Assembly: GCA_020637165.1 (NCBI GenBank)
Contig: JACJWN010000010.1
Span: forward strand, 1-64,000
DNA: 64,000 nucleotides
Direction: 5' to 3'
DNA from: Mycolicibacterium sp.
Lineage (GTDB): Bacteria; Actinomycetota; Actinomycetes; Mycobacteriales; Mycobacteriaceae
Shown: piece by piece, positions 63,358 to 64,000 of the stretch
Position numbering within the stretch: position 1 is the stretch's first letter
Layout: every line of letters starts with the position of its first letter
Program-made: the position numbers and the translations under genes
Notes under the pieces: model-generated
The model's input: the letters and a program-made list of their open reading frames with translations, nothing else
What the model was told of the DNA's origin: nothing
The model's database searches: none

Positions 63358-63801
63358 TTACCTGTTGATCGCGATGCGCTGCGCCGTGGAGCCGGCGTAG
63401 GCGCCCCTGACCCGCACGCTCAGCACGCCCGCGTCGTAGGACGCGGTGATGGCGTCGGCGTTGACGTGGGCCGGGACGGCGAAGGACCGCTGGAAGGATC
63501 CGTAGCGAACCTCCCGTACCGTGCGGCCCTCGGTGTTCTCGGCGTGTTCGTCGCGACGCTCGCCGCTGATCACCAGCCGGCCGGCGTCGAGTTCGACCTT
63601 GACGTCCCGGTCGACGTCCACGCCGGGGATCTCCAGCCGCACCACTGCGTCCTCGCCGTCCTTGATGACCTCGGCCGCTGGGTTGAACCCGCTCGGGAAC
63701 GCCTCGTTGGCGCCGGCCACCTGCATCGCGGGTCCGAAGAGATCGCGCAGCATATGGTCGACGGTCCAGGTCGGCCGGGACCACAACGCGACATTGCTCA
63801 T
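63358..63801 (-). CDS. Hsp20/alpha-crystallin small heat-shock protein (Acr2-like)
   Basis: 147 residues from ATG at 63801 with GGGAGGA just upstream; a longer frame to 63843 crosses the operator. The N-terminus NVALWSRPTW resembles mycobacterial Acr2 (Rv0251c). The alpha-crystallin domain spans about 45-135: AAEVIKDGEDAVVRLEIPGVD, LVISGERRDEH, YGSFQRSFAVPAHVNAD and ASYDAGVLSVRV. The C-terminal I-x-I motif is RIAI, used for oligomer assembly. It is an ATP-independent holdase chaperone. A large inverted repeat just upstream suggests tight repression. It is not in the M. tuberculosis neighbourhood of lipW, so local order has been rearranged. Confidence 0.93.
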   Translation of the reverse strand: MSNVALWSRPTWTVDHMLRDLFGPAMQVAGANEAFPSGFNPAAEVIKDGEDAVVRLEIPGVDVDRDVKVELDAGRLVISGERRDEHAENTEGRTVREVRYGSFQRSFAVPAHVNADAITASYDAGVLSVRVRGAYAGSTAQRIAINR

Positions 63802-63820
63802 GATTCCTCCCGTTGTTCTT

Positions 63821-63847
63821 GACAGTGTCTGTGTGCTCGACACTGTC
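63821..63847 (-). promoter_or_regulatory. Perfect inverted repeat upstream of hsp20, candidate operator
   Basis: gacagtgtc (63821-63829) and gacactgtc (63839-63847) are exact inverted copies separated by 9 bp. It lies 20 bp upstream of the hsp20 start. It differs from the HspR HAIR consensus (CTTGAGT-N7-ACTCAAG), so another repressor may act here. Confidence 0.65.
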
Positions 63848-63944
63848 TGGTTTTTCGCCGCCGCCGGGGCTTTGCCGACGGTCTACCGGTAAGAACTCCG
63901 GACGTGCCGGGCCGCATTTCCCGGACGTGTTCGCCGTCGGCGAA

Positions 63945-64000
63945 CTACCAGACGTCCCCGTCGCGCCAGTCGCAGGTCAGCTCCTCGACCGGGTCGACGT
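63945..64000 (-). CDS. C-terminal end of a gene cut by the right edge
   Basis: The last 18 codons of a minus-strand frame ending VDPVEELTCDWRDGDVW then TAG at 63945. The composition is protein-like. A short hairpin (ttcgccgtcggcgaa, 63930-63944) follows the stop. Too little is visible to name it, and it could be a chance frame. Confidence 0.4.
   Translation of the reverse strand, partial: VDPVEELTCDWRDGDVW

Overview
The window is high-GC actinobacterial DNA. Gene order and protein content place it in the Mycobacteriaceae, most likely a non-tuberculous, Mycolicibacterium-type organism. From left to right it follows the Mycobacterium tuberculosis order from about Rv0155 to Rv0217 (synteny recalled, not searched), with local losses and insertions. 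No PE/PPE gene, insertion sequence, prophage, CRISPR array, rRNA or tRNA was recognised. Most genes are closely packed, often with 4-nt start/stop overlaps.

Layout. 1-1152: a secreted repeat protein running off the left edge. 1494-4341: proton-translocating transhydrogenase operon pntAa-pntAb-pntB. 4500-6461: a secreted Ala-rich protein, then a minus-strand pair of a microprotein and a hot-dog thioesterase. 6590-9368: TetR regulator, SRPBCC protein and fadD5. 9541-22163: the complete mce1 lipid-import operon (yrbE1AB, mce1A-F, mam1A-D). 22168-27768: lprO, a GlsB-type protein, monoacylglycerol lipase, a lipoprotein hydrolase, a DUF2786/metallohydrolase pair and an O-methyltransferase. 27772-33500: molybdopterin oxidoreductase, ilvD, the copper repressor ricR with its operator, and an MFS exporter. 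33649-38610: L,D-transpeptidase, Zmp1, OmamA/OmamB and a CoA-binding protein. 38582-49869: mmpL11 with a divergent haemophore, a DUF3054 protein, a flippase-like protein, an AI-2E family protein, mmpL3, a NYN-domain protein and trmB. 49988-53962: a membrane protein, pckA and a DUF4436 protein. 54242-63287: a second secreted Ala-rich protein (probable N-terminal frameshift), then fatty-acid genes (fadE3, a MaoC-like protein, a carboxylesterase and a lipase-FadE-FadE operon). 63358-63801: an Acr2-like small heat-shock protein behind a large inverted repeat.

How the genes work together. The dominant theme is envelope lipid traffic. Mce1/YrbE1 with Mam1 proteins imports fatty or mycolic acids, FadD5 activates them, and OmamA/OmamB are orphan Mce-associated partners that stabilise the machine. 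MmpL3 and MmpL11 export lipids; MmpL11 also pairs with the haemophore for haem. Acyl-CoA dehydrogenases, a MaoC-like hydratase, esterases and PEP carboxykinase supply catabolism and gluconeogenesis. Ldt, Zmp1 and RicR add wall remodelling and host or copper response.

The most unusual points are: a microprotein with a near-perfect ribosome site; loss of the usual mce1R gene beside fadD5; a lipoprotein hydrolase without its nucleophile serine; a paired FadE operon; four in-gene or junction minisatellites; and an apparent frameshift in the second Ala-rich secreted protein. I found no convincing wholly new multi-gene defence or mobile system. The best candidates for undescribed biology are the microprotein-thioesterase pair and the DUF2786-metallohydrolase pair.
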